A DNA stretch of 64,000 bases, from assembly GCF_014201655.1 (NCBI RefSeq), contig NZ_JACHEX010000001.1, positions 487,751-551,750 of the forward strand, given 5' to 3'. Each line of letters starts with the position of its first letter. Within the stretch, counting starts at the first letter, position 1. The translations under genes and the position numbers were made by a program. Of this stretch, positions 45,801 to 52,781 are shown in pieces. The notes beneath the pieces were generated by a model. That model worked only from the letters and a program-made list of their open reading frames with translations, searched no databases and was not told the DNA's origin. The DNA comes from Thermosipho japonicus. GTDB lineage: Bacteria > Thermotogota > Thermotogae > Thermotogales > Fervidobacteriaceae.

Positions 45801-46916
45801 CTTTACTGCACCAAATTCAATTATCTCATCGAATCGTGCGTTTGTACCTGTTGTTTCAAGGTCGAAGACTGTATAAACACAATCCTTAATCACATAATCT
45901 TTGTCTAAATTCTTTACAATATCTCCTGGTTCATTAAGAAAGTACATTTCAGTTCCAAATATGGGTTTTATCTCGTTGGATTTAGCTTCTTCATATAAAT
46001 ATGGTATAGACTGTACATTTCCATGATCCGTTATAGCAACTGCCTTCCAACCCCATTCTTTTGCTCTTTTTACAAATTCCTTTATATCTATAATTGCATC
46101 TAAATCACTCATTTTTGAATGAACATGCAAGGGCACTCTCTTTTCTTGTGATAAATCTTTTCTCTCAATTGGCTCTGGATCTTCGTAAATTTCTTTAACA
46201 GAAAAATAAAACTCCCCATTTCTATCAACGCTCATCGATCCCTTAAAATAATACCAATTATTTACGGAAACCAAGGTCTCTATTTTATTTACATTCTCAA
46301 ATACTTTTGCAAGTATGGAATCTTTGTTATCTGTAACATATATACTTAATACCGGATATCCATATTCGGACTTTTCAATTTTAAAAACCTTTCCTCTTAA
46401 GAAAACTCCCTTTGCATTCATTGAAATAGTTGATGGAAAATAATATTTTATTTTTCCATCTTCAAATGTTTTCAAAGAACTTTCTACTTTTGGAGGAGTA
46501 AAACTTATTTCCTCTTCAATTATTTCTACTCTAACATTCTTTTTAGTTAAACTTTCAATTCTTTTTAATTTACTTTCTATTTTTTTAGCTGCAAATTCAC
46601 CAAAGGCTTTAATAACTATTTCATTTTCAAGAAATTCAACATCTTTTACATAAGGAGCATTACCATTAAGCATGTTCAATATTTTCTCTTTATTTATCTC
46701 AGGCAAACTATATTCTAAAAACACATCGACTCCAAAAAACATCTTCAACTTCTCACTTAAAATTTCTAAATCTCCAATCGCTTCATTTAAGTAAAAAGTA
46801 AGCGATTGAGATTTTGTATCGTATACAATTTTTACAATCTCACCGGAAAGTTCCAGATTAAAATATTCTGAAAGTTTTGTAATAGGGATATTCAAATTTG
46901 GAAAAACATATTTCAT
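42819..46916 (-). CDS. polC: DNA polymerase III alpha subunit, PolC type
   Basis: This 1365-residue replicative polymerase has the PolC order: N-terminal domain, OB fold (about 165-255; AKVFENVNKIETL), PHP domain (PLHVHSKMSDLDAI, AVAITDHGNVQ) interrupted by a proofreading exonuclease (VFDLETTGTNARFDEIIEFG, VAHNADFDYGFI, HRAFEDASVTAELF), then the polymerase core (GSRGSVGSSFVAYLMGITEV, PDIDLNFSGEYQ) with a zinc-type CPNCKYLEF / CPKCGTKL pair. The C terminus ends in DQSSLFDF, which fits the beta-clamp-binding pattern QxxLF. Start: ATG after GGAGG, 12 bp from ruvC. PolC is normal for Firmicutes and Thermotogota. Confidence 0.96.
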   Translation of the reverse strand: MKYVFPNLNIPITKLSEYFNLELSGEIVKIVYDTKSQSLTFYLNEAIGDLEILSEKLKMFFGVDVFLEYSLPEINKEKILNMLNGNAPYVKDVEFLENEIVIKAFGEFAAKKIESKLKRIESLTKKNVRVEIIEEEISFTPPKVESSLKTFEDGKIKYYFPSTISMNAKGVFLRGKVFKIEKSEYGYPVLSIYVTDNKDSILAKVFENVNKIETLVSVNNWYYFKGSMSVDRNGEFYFSVKEIYEDPEPIERKDLSQEKRVPLHVHSKMSDLDAIIDIKEFVKRAKEWGWKAVAITDHGNVQSIPYLYEEAKSNEIKPIFGTEMYFLNEPGDIVKNLDKDYVIKDCVYTVFDLETTGTNARFDEIIEFGAVKYKDGKIIDTFKSFVKPSKDINEFTQKLTGITNDMLKDAPGIEEVFPKFLEFIEGTVLVAHNADFDYGFIREVYRKMYDKDFIMPYLDTLKLSRVVLKGKVKSFGLGKLVEYFKLGPFKHHRAFEDASVTAELFGKLIEILGKMGINSLNDINKLKAGTSISSIRTKRVFNHITILVKDKIGLKNLYKLVSDAHVKYFKYVPFVPKNVLKEYKEGLIFGTGCEQGEIFEALKGSATDEEIIELLKEYDYVEIFPLSTIVSVNKEQAKEIFKRLYFLAKRLKMPVVMVDNAHYLEPEDIKARHVLLSPKEKSNPHDEDLRDKDAQLYLRTTDELLKEAMEIFEDEKIAREIVIENPNKIADMIEDIAPVKKKLHPPIIDGAEENVRNLSLKRAKELYGDPLPDVIEKRLEKELKSIIDNGYAVLYEIAHLIVKKANEDGYVVGSRGSVGSSFVAYLMGITEVNPLPPHYICPNCKYLEFSKKVGSGYDLPDKLCPKCGTKLNKTGQDIPFEVFMGFKGDKVPDIDLNFSGEYQERAHNYIVELFGKDNVLRAGTISTIAERSAIGYVRSYVELKDETLNTAEQVRLAEKVAGVKRTTGQHPGGLMIVPKDMTVYDFTPIQYPANKKDSEMCTTHFAYESIHDDLVKLDALGHDDPTMIKLLYEYTGVDPTTVPMDDKETLEIFSSLKPLKVRASDLGMDVGTIGIPEFGTDFVQEMLKETRPKSFAELVRISGLSHGTDVWLNNAQDIIRSGKATLSEVISCRDDIMIYLIKAGVEESTAFKIMEKVRKGKGITKEEEDLMREHNVPEWFIESCKKIKYLFPKAHAVAYVSMAFRIAYFKVHFPLAYYAAFFSIKGDEFSIEIILKGPNAIKKRLTELSVKMKKDVKEKNEEKVLEAALEMYLRGFSFLPPDILKSDYRRFLIEDNKLRIPLNRIPGVGDSVAYSIVQAREEKEFTSIEDLKKRTKLSKAHITTMKKLKILNNLPETDQSSLFDF

Positions 46917-46928
46917 TTTTTATCCTCC

Positions 46929-47402
46929 CTATGCTCTTATTTCAACTGCAAGGCACCAAGCAACTGCCAATGCATCGGCGGCATCATCGGGTTTTGGAAT
47001 ATCATTTAAATTTAAAAGCATTTTAACCATCTTTTGAACTTGTTTCTTATCTGCTCTTCCATATCCGGTAACGTTATTCTTTACCTGATAAGGCGTAAAC
47101 TCGTACAAAGGAATGTTCCTTTGCGAAGAGGCCAGAAGAATTACTCCACGAGCTTCTCCTACATGGATGGCTGTCTTTACATTTTTGTAGAAAAACAAGC
47201 TTTCAATTGCACAAGCATCTGGGGAATATTCTTCCAATAGCTCCACAAATCTATCATATATATACCCCAATCTCTTATACATTGGAACATCTTTTTCAGT
47301 GGTTATAACCCCATGCGTGACATGTGAAATTCTGTTTTTATTCTTTTCTAGGATCCCATATCCAAGTATACCATATCCCGGATCAACACCTATTATTCTC
47401 AA
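46929..47402 (-). CDS. ruvC: Holliday junction resolvase RuvC
   Basis: A 157-residue endonuclease that cuts Holliday junctions during recombination, working with RuvAB. Catalytic acids are visible: Asp7 in [12 protein letters not shown], Glu67 in [11 protein letters not shown], and the pair near Asp140/Asp143 in [25 protein letters not shown] and [20 protein letters not shown] complete the family pattern. The start is TTG, placed after GTGGAGG. polC follows after 12 bp, and an MFS gene precedes it by 19 bp. Length is slightly short but normal. Confidence 0.95.
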   Translation of the reverse strand: MRIIGVDPGYGILGYGILEKNKNRISHVTHGVITTEKDVPMYKRLGYIYDRFVELLEEYSPDACAIESLFFYKNVKTAIHVGEARGVILLASSQRNIPLYEFTPYQVKNNVTGYGRADKKQVQKMVKMLLNLNDIPKPDDAADALAVAWCLAVEIRA

Positions 47403-47421
47403 AGATAAATACCTCCACTTT

Positions 47422-48522
47422 TTATTTGTTTTTCACTCCAAAATTATATATTAATATAGTTAATAGCGGAAAAACACTTGCACTCAAAAACATGAATATT
47501 GTGTTATTACCGAATATCGCTGCATAACCACTTGAAAGGAAACTTCCTATTGCCCAAGAAAATCCCATTGAAATTCCAGATGCAAGAGCCTTATTATTTG
47601 GTAAAAGTTTTTGAGCCGAAACAATGTTAGAAGACATTGTAAAAAAGCTAAAGCCATCAAACAAGATAAAAGAAATTACTTTTAACCACAAATTAGGTAC
47701 AAATACGAACAACAGTCCAAATATTCCCATTCCTACAAAACCAATAGTATTGGTAAATTTATCATTAGTTTTTTCAAGTACAATTGTACCAAAGAAATTA
47801 GTAAAAACTCCAAACATCATTCCAAATGTTAATATTGAACCACCTACTACTAAAGACTTTCCAACCTCATTCATATAAATTGGAATATATGTATGAAATA
47901 TATCCATAGAAAAACTTCTTGATGAAACTATTAGAAAAATAGGCCAAAGTTTGAATATATCACCTTTAAAACTTAATTTTTTTGCTTCAACTGGTTTTTC
48001 ATAGTTAAATATCTTGAGGGAAAGAAGTAAAAGAACTGGAATAAAAAATAACGTTAAAAAGTATAGTTTTTCAATTCCTATTTTTTCTTGATAAAAAGTT
48101 ATAAAGACTGGTGCTATACCGGCACCTAATGTTCCTGCAACTGAAAATAAGGCAACATGCTTCCCTTTAGAACGTCTTCCAGCAAAGCTTGCACCCAGAG
48201 GATGAAACATAGAATTTAAAAGCCTAATGGCAACCACAAGAGAGAAAAATAAAATAGATGATTTTACAATTCCCAAAAAAGATACCAAAAACACTTCTAA
48301 TACAACAATTATAGTTATATAAATACCATCTCTTTTTATTTTATCAAAATACATACCAAAAAACACTTGAAATATAGAAGTAATACCACCAAGTAAAGCT
48401 ATAAAGCTTGCAAATGTTTTGTTATCAATTCCTAATTTGTCAATAAAATGAGGGGCAAGAGGTTTTACAAAAGCATTAAAAAAATCTGCAAAAAAGTGAA
48501 ATATTGCTCCCCACAACTCCAT
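47422..48522 (-). CDS. MFS transporter (Fsr/fosmidomycin-resistance-like)
   Basis: A 366-residue polytopic membrane protein with about 11-12 hydrophobic helices. The fold is that of the major facilitator superfamily: the loop [13 protein letters not shown] between helices 2 and 3 carries the shortened motif A, and [20 protein letters not shown] resembles the Fsr group of drug/sugar exporters. The second half has [19 protein letters not shown] and [19 protein letters not shown]. Substrate is unknown. Start: ATG after GGGAGG; it heads the operon MFS-ruvC-polC and has its own promoter. Confidence 0.85.
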   Translation of the reverse strand: MELWGAIFHFFADFFNAFVKPLAPHFIDKLGIDNKTFASFIALLGGITSIFQVFFGMYFDKIKRDGIYITIIVVLEVFLVSFLGIVKSSILFFSLVVAIRLLNSMFHPLGASFAGRRSKGKHVALFSVAGTLGAGIAPVFITFYQEKIGIEKLYFLTLFFIPVLLLLSLKIFNYEKPVEAKKLSFKGDIFKLWPIFLIVSSRSFSMDIFHTYIPIYMNEVGKSLVVGGSILTFGMMFGVFTNFFGTIVLEKTNDKFTNTIGFVGMGIFGLLFVFVPNLWLKVISFILFDGFSFFTMSSNIVSAQKLLPNNKALASGISMGFSWAIGSFLSSGYAAIFGNNTIFMFLSASVFPLLTILIYNFGVKNK

Positions 48523-48569
48523 TTCGTTCTCCTCCCTTTTATTATTTAGCTTTACGAATTATCAAGATT

Positions 48570-48598
48570 ATTATACCAATTTTCTCTTTCATTGTCTA
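48570..48598 (-). promoter_or_regulatory. Promoter of the MFS-ruvC-polC operon
   Basis: On the minus strand TAGACA (48598-48593) and TATAAT (48575-48570) are 17 bp apart, with an extended -10 (TGG before the box). Confidence 0.65.
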
Positions 48599-48688
48599 AA
48601 ACAAAAGATTAAAAACTTTAAATATTATTTGTATCCTATAACTTTTACATTGTAAAATCAAAAAATTAGCATCAACACTAAAAATAAA

Positions 48689-48717
48689 ATTAACTATATT
48701 GTTATTATATAGTTAAT
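48689..48717. repeat. Perfect 11-bp inverted repeat
   Basis: ATTAACTATAT (48689-48699) and ATATAGTTAAT (48707-48717) are exact reverse complements around a 7-nt centre. It may be a protein-binding site or a hairpin in the transcript; it lies about 470 bp before the first CRISPR repeat. Confidence 0.75.
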
Positions 48718-49148
48718 CAAAAGTAAATTGTAACCATAAGTTAGTTTGTATTATGAACGTTTTTGGAGGAATTAAAAAAACGCATATTATGCAATATAAT
48801 ATCATTTAAAAACAGTTTTAATCACAACATATTTATTTTACTATTTTTTCAAATCTAAAAATAAATTTAATCTTATTCTTGTAATATTAATTAAAAATAA
48901 TATACATTATTTTTTAACTGATATTTTTGAATATATTAAATTAACACAATAAAAAATATTAACTTTCTTGTAACTAAATTCTTTATACCTCAAAAATAAT
49001 ATGTTTATTTTTTGACTATTGTAACTTTTATGTTAAACCACAAAAATTATCTAACTTTCCAGGAGATCTTTTTATACCCGTTTTTTCGTAAAAGCTCTTA
49101 AATAAAAGGTTTTACATTTCGTTTACTTCAGCTCAAAGATTCCGTTAC

Positions 49149-49177
49149 TTGTCGGGTTTGCTTGTATATATTATAAT
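49149..49177 (+). promoter_or_regulatory. CRISPR array promoter
   Basis: TTGTCG (49149-49154) and TATAAT (49172-49177) are exactly 17 bp apart. The predicted start (about 49184-49186) coincides with the first base of repeat 1. Confidence 0.65.
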
Positions 49178-49185
49178 TATTACGG

Positions 49186-50049
49186 GTTTAGAATCTACCT
49201 ATGAGGAATGAAAACAATGCAAATCTTTTAAGCTTGCTCCCTATTTTTGCCGCGTTTAGAATCTACCTATGAGGAATGAAAACCATACTTTCTCCTCCTT
49301 TTTAGTTTTTGCAGGCTAAACCTGCTAGTTTAGAATCTACCTATGAGGAATGAAAACAACATACTTTCGATTGGTTCTGCGAATTCAACATAATAGTTTA
49401 GAATCTACCTATGAGGAATGAAAACTTTCCCAGCTGTACCATATCAGGTGTTTGTAGCTTGTTTAGAATCTACCTATGAGGAATGAAAACCCACAGGGGC
49501 GTCTTTTCTAAAATGGTTATCATCTGTCCCGGAGTGTTTAGAATCTACCTATGAGGAATGAAAACTAATCTGGTACAAAAAATGGATCGTATTCGCTCAA
49601 AACGTTTAGAATCTACCTATGAGGAATGAAAACGACGTTGTAAATCTTATTGAAGTCAATTTCAGAATATTCGTTTAGAATCTACCTATGAGGAATGAAA
49701 ACTATAACAAACGTGGCAATTACGCCACGTCCATTCGGTTTAGAATCTACCTATGAGGAATGAAAACTGTATGCTTCGTACATTATTAAAGCAACGTTGT
49801 TATTAAATGTTTAGAATCTACCTATGAGGAATGAAAACATATCTTGCTTTTAACGCTCTATTCTTGTAAATTACATCCAGTTTAGAATCTACCTATGAGG
49901 AATGAAAACACTTCTTTGAGCAGCAGCTTTTCTTGCCTCTCTCCTTTCTCGTTTAGAATCTACCTATGAGGAATGAAAACGTACTTCTCTACCGAATTTC
50001 TTTGTGATTGCCTCAATAAGTTTAGAATCTACCTATGAGGAATAAATTT
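49186..50049 (+). CRISPR. CRISPR array, 13 repeats and 12 spacers
   Basis: The 30-nt repeat begins GTTTAGAATC and ends GAATGAAAAC. Repeats start at 49186, 49254, 49328, 49396, 49461, 49536, 49604, 49673, 49738, 49809, 49880, 49951 and 50020. The first 12 are identical; the last matches only over its first 24 bases and marks the leader-distal end. Spacers are 38, 44, 38, 35, 45, 38, 39, 35, 41, 41, 41 and 39 nt, an unusually wide range. The repeat end (ATGAAAAC) is the usual form of the 8-nt 5' tag of crRNAs in type I-B/III-like systems, which agrees with left-to-right transcription. No cas gene lies in this window, so the proteins must be encoded elsewhere. Confidence 0.99.
50020..50049 (+). 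repeat. Degenerate terminal CRISPR repeat
   Basis: The first 24 bases match the repeat; the last six read AAATTT where the other copies have GAAAAC. Loss of the end of the repeat is typical of the oldest, leader-distal unit. Downstream to about 50280 the sequence is AT-rich and holds no gene that I can see. Confidence 0.93.
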
Positions 50050-50258
50050 CTTAAATTTTGAAAAATGTGAGTTGATAAGATACATTATTTGAATCTTTGA
50101 CTAAAAAGAAAAATCTATCCACATCTCTCTTCACTCTAAATTCATAATTCATTTTTTAATCTTTTTCACCTAATAACTAACCTTTTTTACACACCTCTAA
50201 TTCCTTACATACAGCTCACTTGTGTTAACGTCGAGAAAAATAATATTAACAGAATGTT

Positions 50259-50288
50259 TTCATAAATATTCATCAAAAATGGTAAAAT
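50259..50288 (+). promoter_or_regulatory. Promoter of the rplU operon
   Basis: TAAAAT (50283-50288) within TGGTAAAAT is preceded by a weak TTCATA (50259-50264) 18 bp upstream. The same TGGTAAAAT string is found in the rplJ promoter. Confidence 0.5.
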
Positions 50289-50300
50289 ATCTTAGGTTAT

Positions 50301-50378
50301 AGTCGCCTGGAACGTGTCTTAAACGCCGAAAAAAGGCTACATGTTCCAGCGGTTGTTTATTTCAAAAAAACTGAGGAG
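50301..50378 (+). ncRNA. Structured leader of rplU (L21-leader-like)
   Basis: An 11-bp stem joins 50307-50317 and 50339-50349 (with one G-T pair), and an inner GCC/GGC stem (50325-50327 with 50335-50337) lies in its loop. It sits between promoter and ribosome site of rplU and probably mediates autoregulation, as in known L21 leaders; I cannot confirm membership of that RNA family. Confidence 0.6.
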
Positions 50379-50387
50379 GTGAACTTT

Positions 50388-50708
50388 GTGTACGCTATTG
50401 TTGAAAGCGGTGGAAAACAGTTTCGTGTTGAACCAGGAAAAGTCTTTTTCACTGAAAGAGTTGTCGGTAAAGGTGAAGGAGAAGAAGTCAAACTTGACAA
50501 AGTCCTTATGGTAAAAACAGATGATGGAAAAGTTTTAGTTGGAAAACCATATCTTGACAATGTAGAAATTAAAGGAACTATTGTTGAACACGGCAGAGCA
50601 AGAAAAGTTGTAGTTGGAAAATTTAGACCAAGAAAGAACTATAGAAGAATAAAAGGTCACAGACAATGGTACACCGCAATTAAAGTAGAAGAAATCCAAG
50701 TAAAATGA
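50388..50708 (+). CDS. rplU: 50S ribosomal protein L21
   Basis: A 106-residue large-subunit protein that binds 23S rRNA domain near L20. It begins [20 protein letters not shown] and contains [19 protein letters not shown] and the C-terminal [19 protein letters not shown], all typical. The start is the GTG at 50388, placed after GAGGAGGTGA; the GTG at 50379 lies inside that site. The stop overlaps the prp start by 4 bp. The gene order L21-Prp-L27 is conserved in many bacteria. Confidence 0.97.
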   Translation: MYAIVESGGKQFRVEPGKVFFTERVVGKGEGEEVKLDKVLMVKTDDGKVLVGKPYLDNVEIKGTIVEHGRARKVVVGKFRPRKNYRRIKGHRQWYTAIKVEEIQVK

Positions 50709-51016
50709 TTACGTGTAAATTTTTTAAAGAAAACGGGTTTTTTGAAAAGTTTTTAATAACAGGACATTCAATGTATGCTCAAAAAGGTAAAGATATTGTT
50801 TGTGCAGCAGTAAGTGTTATTGCTCAGCACACGGCAAGATATCTGTTAAAAAATGGAGCATCTGTCAAAATAAAAGATGGATATTTAGATGTAAAAAATA
50901 TTTCGCACGATAATACTTCCCAAATATTTGTAAACGAATTAATTGATACCTTAAAAGATTTAGAGGAACAATACCCAAAATACCTTAAACTGGAGGTGAG
51001 CAATGATGAAAATTAA
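50705..51016 (+). CDS. prp: Ribosomal-processing cysteine protease Prp
   Basis: A 103-residue protease (YsxB/DUF464 family) that removes an N-terminal extension from ribosomal protein L27. The catalytic dyad is seen as His21 in [21 protein letters not shown] and Cys33, matching His22/Cys34 in Staphylococcus. It lies between rplU and rpmA, overlaps both, and its predicted substrate next door carries the expected extension. The C-terminal half ([20 protein letters not shown]) is the usual dimer helix. Confidence 0.9.
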   Translation: MITCKFFKENGFFEKFLITGHSMYAQKGKDIVCAAVSVIAQHTARYLLKNGASVKIKDGYLDVKNISHDNTSQIFVNELIDTLKDLEEQYPKYLKLEVSNDEN

Positions 51017-51272
51017 CATACAGCTTTTCGCAAAAAGCAGTACTGCCAAAAATGGACGCGACAGCAATCCTAAATATCTTGGAGTTAAAAGAGGCGACGG
51101 TCAAAAGGTCTTAGCTGGCACTATTATTGTCAGACAAAGAGGAACAAAATTCTGGCCAGGTAAAAATGTTGGTATGGGAAGAGACTTCACTCTATTTGCA
51201 CTCAAAGATGGTGTAGTTAAATTTGAAGTTAGAAACAACAGAAAATACGTAAGCGTATATGAAGAAAAATAA
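51006..51272 (+). CDS. rpmA: 50S ribosomal protein L27 with cleavable N-terminal extension
   Basis: An 88-residue protein that reaches the peptidyl-transferase centre. It begins MKINIQLFA followed by [20 protein letters not shown]; the first nine residues match the Prp cleavage motif (LQFFA in Firmicutes), so cleavage after Ala9 is expected. The rest ([40 protein letters not shown]) is standard L27. Two ATGs in a row (51003 and 51006) follow GGAGGTG; 51006 has the better spacing. It overlaps the prp end. Confidence 0.96.
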   Translation: MKINIQLFAKSSTAKNGRDSNPKYLGVKRGDGQKVLAGTIIVRQRGTKFWPGKNVGMGRDFTLFALKDGVVKFEVRNNRKYVSVYEEK

Positions 51273-51283
51273 GGGGGGCATTT

Positions 51284-51817
51284 ATGCTTAACGCCAAAAA
51301 AGTGGCAATTATAGGGGTGTTTGCTGCACTTGCATTTGTAGTAATGTATATTGAAATACCAATATTTCCAGCAGTTAACTTTTTAAAATATGATCCTAGC
51401 GATATTTTAGTATTATTAACTGCTTTTATATATTCTCCAACTGTTGGAGTAATAGTGCTAGCAATAAAAGATATTTTGTTTTTCATATTTAAATCACAAG
51501 ATATAGTCGGAATTGCTATGAATTTTGCAGCCGGAGCTTTGTTTATCGTTCCTGCTGCAATAATATATGGAAAAAAGAACAGATTCAGAGAAATATTAGG
51601 CTACATAATTGGTACTGTCGCTGCAACTGGTGGAATGGCACTTTTGAATATGATAGTAGTTCCATATTATTGGAAAATTCCTTTGGAAGAAGTATTTAAA
51701 CTTCTGCCATGGATTATTGGCTTTAATGCAATTAAATTTTCTATAGATTCAGTAATAAATGGAATAATTCATAGACGCGTTAAAAACATTTTAGAACCAG
51801 ATGAAGCGAGAATATAA
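51284..51817 (+). CDS. ribU: Riboflavin ECF transporter S component
   Basis: A 177-residue membrane protein with six helices; it is the substrate-binding S unit of an energy-coupling-factor transporter for riboflavin. The N terminus [20 protein letters not shown] with [20 protein letters not shown] is the RibU-type signature, and the later [18 protein letters not shown] is typical. The order L27-RibU-L13-S9 is the one known in Thermotoga maritima, where RibU is characterised. No FMN riboswitch was seen before it: only 11 bp separate it from rpmA. The energy module (EcfA, EcfT) is not in the window. Confidence 0.9.
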   Translation: MLNAKKVAIIGVFAALAFVVMYIEIPIFPAVNFLKYDPSDILVLLTAFIYSPTVGVIVLAIKDILFFIFKSQDIVGIAMNFAAGALFIVPAAIIYGKKNRFREILGYIIGTVAATGGMALLNMIVVPYYWKIPLEEVFKLLPWIIGFNAIKFSIDSVINGIIHRRVKNILEPDEARI

Positions 51818-51833
51818 GGAGGGAGGAATAACA

Positions 51834-52283
51834 ATGGCAAGAACGTTGCCTATACAAAAAACAACTTTATTAAAGAAAGAAGAAGTAAAAAAAGATTGGT
51901 ACTTAATAAATGCAGAAGGTCAAACACTTGGTAGACTTGCAACAAGAATTGCTCTTGTTCTTATGGGAAAAAATAAACCAAACTGGACTCCACATGTCGA
52001 CTGTGGAAATTTTGTCGTTGTAATCAATGCTGACAAAATTAAATTAACTGGTAAGAAATGGGATCAAAAAATCTACTACAGACACTCTGGTTATCCTGGA
52101 GGAATTAAAGAATTTACAGCAAGACAACTTCAACAAAGAAACCCAGAAAAACTCATTCAACTTGCTGTTAAAAGAATGCTTCCAAAAACGATTCTTGGAA
52201 GAAAAGCATTAAAAAGACTTAAAATATATGCAGGTTCAGAACATCCACATAGCGCACAAAAACCAATTGAATTGAATTTTTAA
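51834..52283 (+). CDS. rplM: 50S ribosomal protein L13
   Basis: A 149-residue early-assembly protein of the large subunit. It contains [60 protein letters not shown] and [20 protein letters not shown]. The ATG at 51834 follows GGAGGGAGGAATAAC; the frame extends upstream into the end of ribU (to 51801), but that is not the start. rpsI follows 19 bp downstream. Confidence 0.97.
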   Translation: MARTLPIQKTTLLKKEEVKKDWYLINAEGQTLGRLATRIALVLMGKNKPNWTPHVDCGNFVVVINADKIKLTGKKWDQKIYYRHSGYPGGIKEFTARQLQQRNPEKLIQLAVKRMLPKTILGRKALKRLKIYAGSEHPHSAQKPIELNF

Positions 52284-52302
52284 TCAAGGAGGGATGTAGA
52301 AA

Positions 52303-52701
52303 ATGGCTGAATACTACATGGGTACTGGAAGAAGGAAAACATCAGTTGCAAGGGTATATTTAAAAGAAGGTAATGGAAAAGTTACAGTTAATGATAAAGA
52401 ATATGAAGATTTAAATGGTTACCTTGAAAATTCAGTTTGGACTCTTCATGCTCTTGAGCCATTAAAAGTAACCGGCCTTGAAGGTTCTTTTGATCTCTTT
52501 ATAAGAGTTCAAGGCGGAGGAAAATCTGGACAAGCAGGCGCTATAAGACTTGGTATTGCACGTGCATTACTTCAATACAATCCTGACCTCAGACCTACAT
52601 TGAAGGAAAAAGGCCTTCTCACAAGAGACCCAAGAATGGTCGAAAGGAAAAAATACGGTCTCAGAAAAGCAAGACGTGCACCTCAATTCTCCAAACGTTA
52701 A
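52303..52701 (+). CDS. rpsI: 30S ribosomal protein S9
   Basis: A 132-residue small-subunit protein whose basic tail touches P-site tRNA. It has [60 protein letters not shown] and the final QFSKR tail ending in Lys-Arg. Start: ATG after GGAGGGATG. A terminator follows, so it ends the rplU operon. Confidence 0.97.
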   Translation: MAEYYMGTGRRKTSVARVYLKEGNGKVTVNDKEYEDLNGYLENSVWTLHALEPLKVTGLEGSFDLFIRVQGGGKSGQAGAIRLGIARALLQYNPDLRPTLKEKGLLTRDPRMVERKKYGLRKARRAPQFSKR

Positions 52702-52728
52702 TATTCCTTATTTGCTATATAACTTCAC

Positions 52729-52757
52729 CGTGGCAGTAGAAATACTGCCACGTTTTC
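52729..52757 (+). terminator. Terminator of the rplU-rpsI operon
   Basis: A 10-bp stem (52729-52738 with 52743-52752) with a GAAA tetraloop is followed by TTTT. It lies 30 bp before the dnaG start, so dnaG probably depends on readthrough or on an unseen promoter. Confidence 0.88.
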
Positions 52758-52781
52758 CTCGTTTAAAAGAGGTGATTACTT

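Larger units (their letters stand above)
48599..49185 (+). other. AT-rich leader region of the CRISPR array
   Basis: No gene was found in this stretch. It is very AT-rich and contains a perfect 11-bp inverted repeat (48689-48699 with 48707-48717), a smaller inverted repeat at 48784-48802, and a promoter just before the first repeat. The array degenerates at its other end, which places the leader on this side. An 18-codon frame at 48753-48809 has no ribosome site and is not called. Confidence 0.7.

Noticed and set aside
48753-48809. An 18-codon open frame in the CRISPR leader (starts MNVFGGIKK)
   Set aside because: No ribosome site before the ATG, very short, and the GGAGGA inside it is not followed by a start at normal distance.
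48523-50378. cas genes near the array
   Set aside because: No frame longer than about 60 codons exists here and the flanking genes are an MFS transporter and rplU.
51273-51283. FMN riboswitch before ribU
   Set aside because: Only 11 bp separate rpmA and ribU, which is too short for the aptamer; ribU is read with the ribosomal genes.
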